NCBI GenBank assembly: GCA_036426205.1
Contig: CM071573.1
Span: 75,650,743-75,714,742 of the forward strand
Length of the DNA stretch: 64,000 nucleotides
Direction: 5' to 3'
From: Ascaphus truei
Lineage: Eukaryota; Chordata; Amphibia; Anura; Ascaphidae
Under the pieces are notes generated by a model. It worked only from the letters and a program-made list of their open reading frames with translations. It was not told the origin of the DNA and did not search any database. Both the position numbers and the translations under genes were made by a program. Of this stretch, positions 60,701 to 64,000 are shown piece after piece. Every line of letters begins with the position of its first letter. Position 1 is the stretch's first letter.

Positions 60701-60850
60701 AGGGGGGCTCACTCCAGTGCTCACCCCCCCCCCCCCCCCCCCCCGCCACCCCAACATGTCAGGTTTTCAGGATATCCCATCTTCAGCACAGGTGGCTCAC
60801 GACTGAGCCTCTGATTGAGCCACCTGGACTGGAGATGAGCAGCCCGGCAT
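60701..60850. mobile_element. Palindromic hAT-like MITE, copy 9 (degenerate)
   Basis: CTCACTCCAGTGCTCA, a C-run, GTCAGGTTTTCAGGATATCC and GCACAGGTGGCTCA are in the family order. The right arm is largely deleted. Confidence 0.65.
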
Positions 60851-61470
60851 TCAAGTATTGTTTCGGATTAGTACAACTTGAGGTGGTAACATTATAAGTC
60901 CGTAATGGAAAGAACATTAGGGACACTGCTTCTCAGTGCTAAGGTGGCCAAGGGCAGAGTTCATGGGGGTTATTCATTAAGCTGCGATAGTGCCGATTGG
61001 GACACTATTGCATTGTGTCTCCTATTGAAGTCGATGAGTCTCCTTGCGATCTGCACTGTCGCCATTTTAATGAATAAGATTTCTTTAACATTAAATTACC
61101 TGGACACATTTTCAAGCCATTCTGATGAAAAGTAAAGTTAATTTCTACCCACAAGATCTTCAGTTCATGGGTTTACTTGTATTACTTACATTCTGAAAAT
61201 CGCCACTTTTCAGCATGCATTAACTTGAGAAAGTATCCTCCAAAATACAGGGGTAATAAATATTTGGGAGGAAAAAGTAATACCAGTTACGATGTTTAGT
61301 GGGGTTTCCCACTGTGTCCATGTATTCTGTTTGTTGGATGCATGATTATTTACTATGGCTGAACCAACTTTATCTTTTGATGTGTGACTGTAATATACAC
61401 GTTGTCATTTCAGAAAGGTTCTGGCAATAACTGTGTTATATCTGCTTTGTTGTTGCGTTCGGCACACACT
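60851..61470. other. Intron 14 sequence, nothing recognised
   Basis: No conserved frame. Confidence 0.3.
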
Positions 61471-61474
61471 TTAA

Positions 61475-62033
61475 AGCAGCAATCAAAGCTGCTTTCCCGC
61501 CCCCCCCCCCCCCCCTTCAATATGTTCATCAATACAATCCACACAAATAAATAATTAGCTAAGTTGCAGTTCGATCCGTTCTCCTGGGATTGATCGGAGA
61601 TTTGGCTCAGGGGTTCACTAAATGGCTGTCAGTGCAGCAGAAGAGGATCAAAGATGCAAAGTTCTGTGGGGAAGATCATGTGACCAGGCAGTCACTAGAT
61701 ACAATTGGTGACTGCTAGAGAGAGGGCAGGGCTCAAAAAGGGGTGTGCCAGAGCCTGTTTCAGAAGAGGAAGGGGATGTGCATTATAATACGTTGCTTGT
61801 TACATTATAAAAATGTCATTCAGGGTTTTTTGTTTTTTATATTACAGGAAGGGGATGTGACTTTGTAAATGGTTGCTATTGAAACAAAAAATGCTTGTTA
61901 CATATAATACATTAAAAATGTAATTGAGTTGTTGTTTTTTAAACAAAACAAAAACATGCTACAATAATTTTCTTATAGTACAGAACTGATTTATTAAAGA
62001 AAACACACGTGGGATATTGTTTTGTCTGCAGCT
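61475..62033. mobile_element. TTAA-target DNA transposon remnant, copy C
   Basis: TTAA at 61471-61474 and 62034-62037. The ends AGCAGCAATCAAA and TTTGTCTGCAGCT are complementary with few mismatches. The interior (AGTGCAGCAGAAGAGGA, GAAGATCATGTGACCAGGCA) matches copies A and B. A C-run lies at 61499-61515. Confidence 0.8.
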
Positions 62034-62037
62034 TTAA

Positions 62038-62845
62038 GAAAGGGGTCCATGAGACATAGGGCCATAATTGCTAAGCGGTGCTATGCCATAAGACTCTTTC
62101 CTGCACTGGAAGATAATATATGGCCCTTTATGTTGAACGTGTTCCCTTAGCTGTCTTCTGGCAGCAGAAGGTAACTTTGCAAGTAGCACTGCTTAGTAAA
62201 CTTTGCCCATAATGTCTTCAGGCTTATTAAATGATGTCATGGAAATAGGGTTGCTAATTGCTATTTTAGCATTACAGGGTTATTTAATGGAACTTTTCCA
62301 TCACTTATTAATTACAAAACCCATGTGGTGTGCGCAGCCTTTCAGAAGGCTGTGGCCTTTCACTTGTGATGAAGTTTAAATTTAACATCAAACTATTTGG
62401 GTGGAGAGTGAACAACATAGGTGGTGTTAATTATAATTGAAGCTGTAATCAAATAATACACGTTAGTCCCCTCTGGCTCTGCTAGTTTATTACCTATTAA
62501 GCAATCCTTACACTTTGTTCACTTAGACGAGGTATGCATCGGCCTATCCTTTCTCCAGATACTTTGGTGGGAAGATGTCGTGTACGTGATGAATTAATAG
62601 GGAAAATGTTTATTCCTGGGTAGATTCTGTCCTGCGTCAGTAAGTCTTGGTAACTGACCACCTTTTTCTAATCTGTATTTGCCCATTTTTTTTCTAACCA
62701 AAATTATTCTGCAGCCCTCTCGATGTACTCACAATGTCCTGTAGTTCACACTTTACACACCTCACATTTGCACGTTATGATTCTGGTTGTGGAAGGTTTC
62801 CGTTTCACTTTTATAAACCGATTAGGATTTTAAAAAAAATTAAAT
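62038..62845. other. Intron 14 sequence, nothing recognised
   Basis: AT-rich, no conserved frame. Confidence 0.3.
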
Positions 62846-62848
62846 AAA

Positions 62849-63142
62849 TTGAGAGTATCAACAAGGTGCAGATGGGAAGCAAACAAAACCAACGGTCATT
62901 TTCTGAATCTGGAAGGTGAAAGACCCAGGGGAAATGTGGGGAAGTTCTTCATGGAAAGAGTGGTAGATAAATGGATTAGCTTCCCAGCAGTGGTGGTAGA
63001 GGCTGGTACAGTAAATGAATTAGAAACGGCTTGGGATAGACCTAAGGATATCCTAAAAGTGAAAGAAATGCAGGATCTACTGGCAGGAAACTGGACACAC
63101 TGGGGGAGCCCAAGGGGTTCCTATCTGCTGTTAGTTTCTATG
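62849..63142 (+). mobile_element. CR1-like LINE ORF2 C-terminal remnant
   Basis: The frame contains GNVGKFFMERVVDKWISFP followed by VVVEAGTVNELETAWDRP. The pattern K-F-F-x-x-R-V-V-x-x-W-x-x-(L/F)-P-x-x-V-V-E-A is the conserved tail of CR1/jockey-type reverse transcriptase ORFs (family knowledge). It is truncated on the 5' side and runs to 30 bases before OGDHL exon 15. Confidence 0.6.
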
Positions 63143-63171
63143 TTTCCAACTTATGTTTACCCCAATTCCAG

Positions 63172-63322
63172 GACTTTCTAGGATTTTGAAAGGGAGAATG
63201 GAAATGACAAAGAGTCGCATTGTTGACTGGGCACTGGGTGAATACATGGCGTTTGGCTCTCTGCTGAAGGAAGGAATTCATGTCCGGCTTAGTGGGCAAG
63301 ATGTAGAAAGGGGAACCTTTAG
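63172..63322 (+). CDS. OGDHL: OGDHL exon 15 (residues 632-680; last exon in window)
   Basis: This exon encodes [38 protein letters not shown] and [11 protein letters not shown], the start of the transketolase-like pyrimidine-binding domain of E1. The acceptor is CCCCAATTCCAG and the donor TTTAG|GTAAGT, ending with two bases of what should be the Ser codon before the RHHVLHDQ region. No further OGDHL exon is seen in the last 680 bases, so the next one lies outside the window. The exon sits 30 bases beyond a CR1-like remnant. Confidence 0.95.
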
Positions 63323-63864
63323 GTAAGTATCCATTCTGTGCATACATTCATGATGCTTCTGCTTAATGCCATTTTAAGGTTACTTGATTTCCTTTATGCC
63401 TCACGTGACACTACTTCAAATATATGTGTTGACCTGTCGGGGTCTACATCAGCAGATGTCCACAGTTCTCTAATATTGCATCCCTGCACCTGAGCCCCAG
63501 GTTCTTCTGCACATGCAATTCTGTATGTATTTAGTCCAAGTAAAGGTGCACTCACGGTACCATAAGGCAAATGCCACGGGGGCACTGCAAAAGTAGTACT
63601 GTTGGATGCAGACCCACCGGTATCATCGATGGTGGAGAGAGAGACACGCCAGTGCTCTTCCAGAAATCATACATTTATTACAGTGTGATCAAGCGGTCCG
63701 AAACGTTAATAATACTGGAATTAATTTTACGATTTCTGGAAGACCACAGGAGTGCCTCTATCTCACCTCTATCTGTGGGATTTAACATGGTAGTCCCCCA
63801 AATATCCTTTCCTATGGGAAATCTAATTTGGAAGGAGAGCTGCAATGTTGATCTTGTAACCGCA
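63323..63864. other. Intron 15 sequence with a short hairpin-forming segment
   Basis: TCTTCCAGAAATC (near 63655) and GATTTCTGGAAGA (near 63733) are complementary. Between them GGTCCGAAACGTTA resembles the GAAAC cores of the foldback elements. No further OGDHL exon is found. Confidence 0.35.
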
Positions 63865-64000
63865 GCTCTGTAACCTACAGTACGGGCGTCGGCTCCTTGT
63901 GACCATGGGATAGTCCCTTTTATCGCCCTGTGCCTCAGGCAACAAAAGCATAGATTGTAAGCTCTATGGGGCAGGGACTGTGTCTGTAAATATCCTATGT
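63865..64000 (+). repeat. CORE-SINE-like copy 5 (cut by window end)
   Basis: CTTGTGACCATGGGATAGTC, CCTGTGCCTCAGGCAAC and ATTGTAAGCTCTATGGGGCA, in the family order of the copy at 155-400. Its 3' end is outside the window. Confidence 0.7.

Overview
The window is vertebrate nuclear DNA, most likely from an anuran amphibian with a large, repeat-rich genome. It has spliced exons with GT-AG junctions, and dense non-autonomous DNA transposons (hAT-like, TTAA-target, TA-target), CORE-SINE-like copies, a CR1-like LINE remnant, several Ty3/gypsy-type LTRs, foldback retroposon-like elements and long microsatellites. The species is inferred from this repeat mix and was not tested by a search.

The only clear protein-coding gene is the 5' part of OGDHL (2-oxoglutarate dehydrogenase-like, a mitochondrial thiamine-diphosphate E1 component) on the + strand. 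A CpG-rich promoter with GC boxes and a perfect CRE lies at about 29.9-30.05 kb, with a putative untranslated exon 1 ending at 30050. Fourteen coding exons follow (35493-35705, 45270-45461, 49673-49775, 53636-53751, 54032-54186, 54432-54578, 54864-54954, 55359-55538, 55634-55762, 56224-56403, 57306-57458, 59581-59683, 60364-60492, 63172-63322). All junction phases agree and give about 680 uninterrupted residues; the remaining third of the protein lies beyond the right edge. The first introns are long and full of repeats, and those between 53.6 and 57.3 kb are short.

Upstream (1-29.8 kb) no conserved host gene is seen. The region holds a CORE-SINE, a G-rich strand-asymmetric tract with microsatellites (3.0-5.1 kb), and a 49-bp tandem array interrupted by two LTR insertions at the same place in the unit (a 5.2-kb element with both LTRs, and a solo LTR). 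It also holds a TSD-flanked foldback element (13.8 kb), a 53-codon ORF with a Myb/SANT-like motif (16.15 kb), a broken minus-strand gypsy element (18.1-22.3 kb), and a palindromic hAT-like MITE split by a 1.56-kb solo LTR (25.3-26.9 kb).

Inside the gene, intron 1 carries a solo LTR and an 0.87-kb foldback element whose loop has a hammerhead-ribozyme-like core. Intron 2 carries a second large foldback, another solo LTR and several MITEs. Intron 3 carries a 45-bp minisatellite split by a third foldback. Intron 13 carries an element ending in a perfect 44-bp inverted repeat. Three of these foldbacks have clear 13-15 bp flanking direct repeats, a fourth has about 12 bp, and several contain hammerhead-like cores. 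This points to ribozyme-bearing, target-primed (Penelope-like) retroposons and is the most interesting signal in the window.
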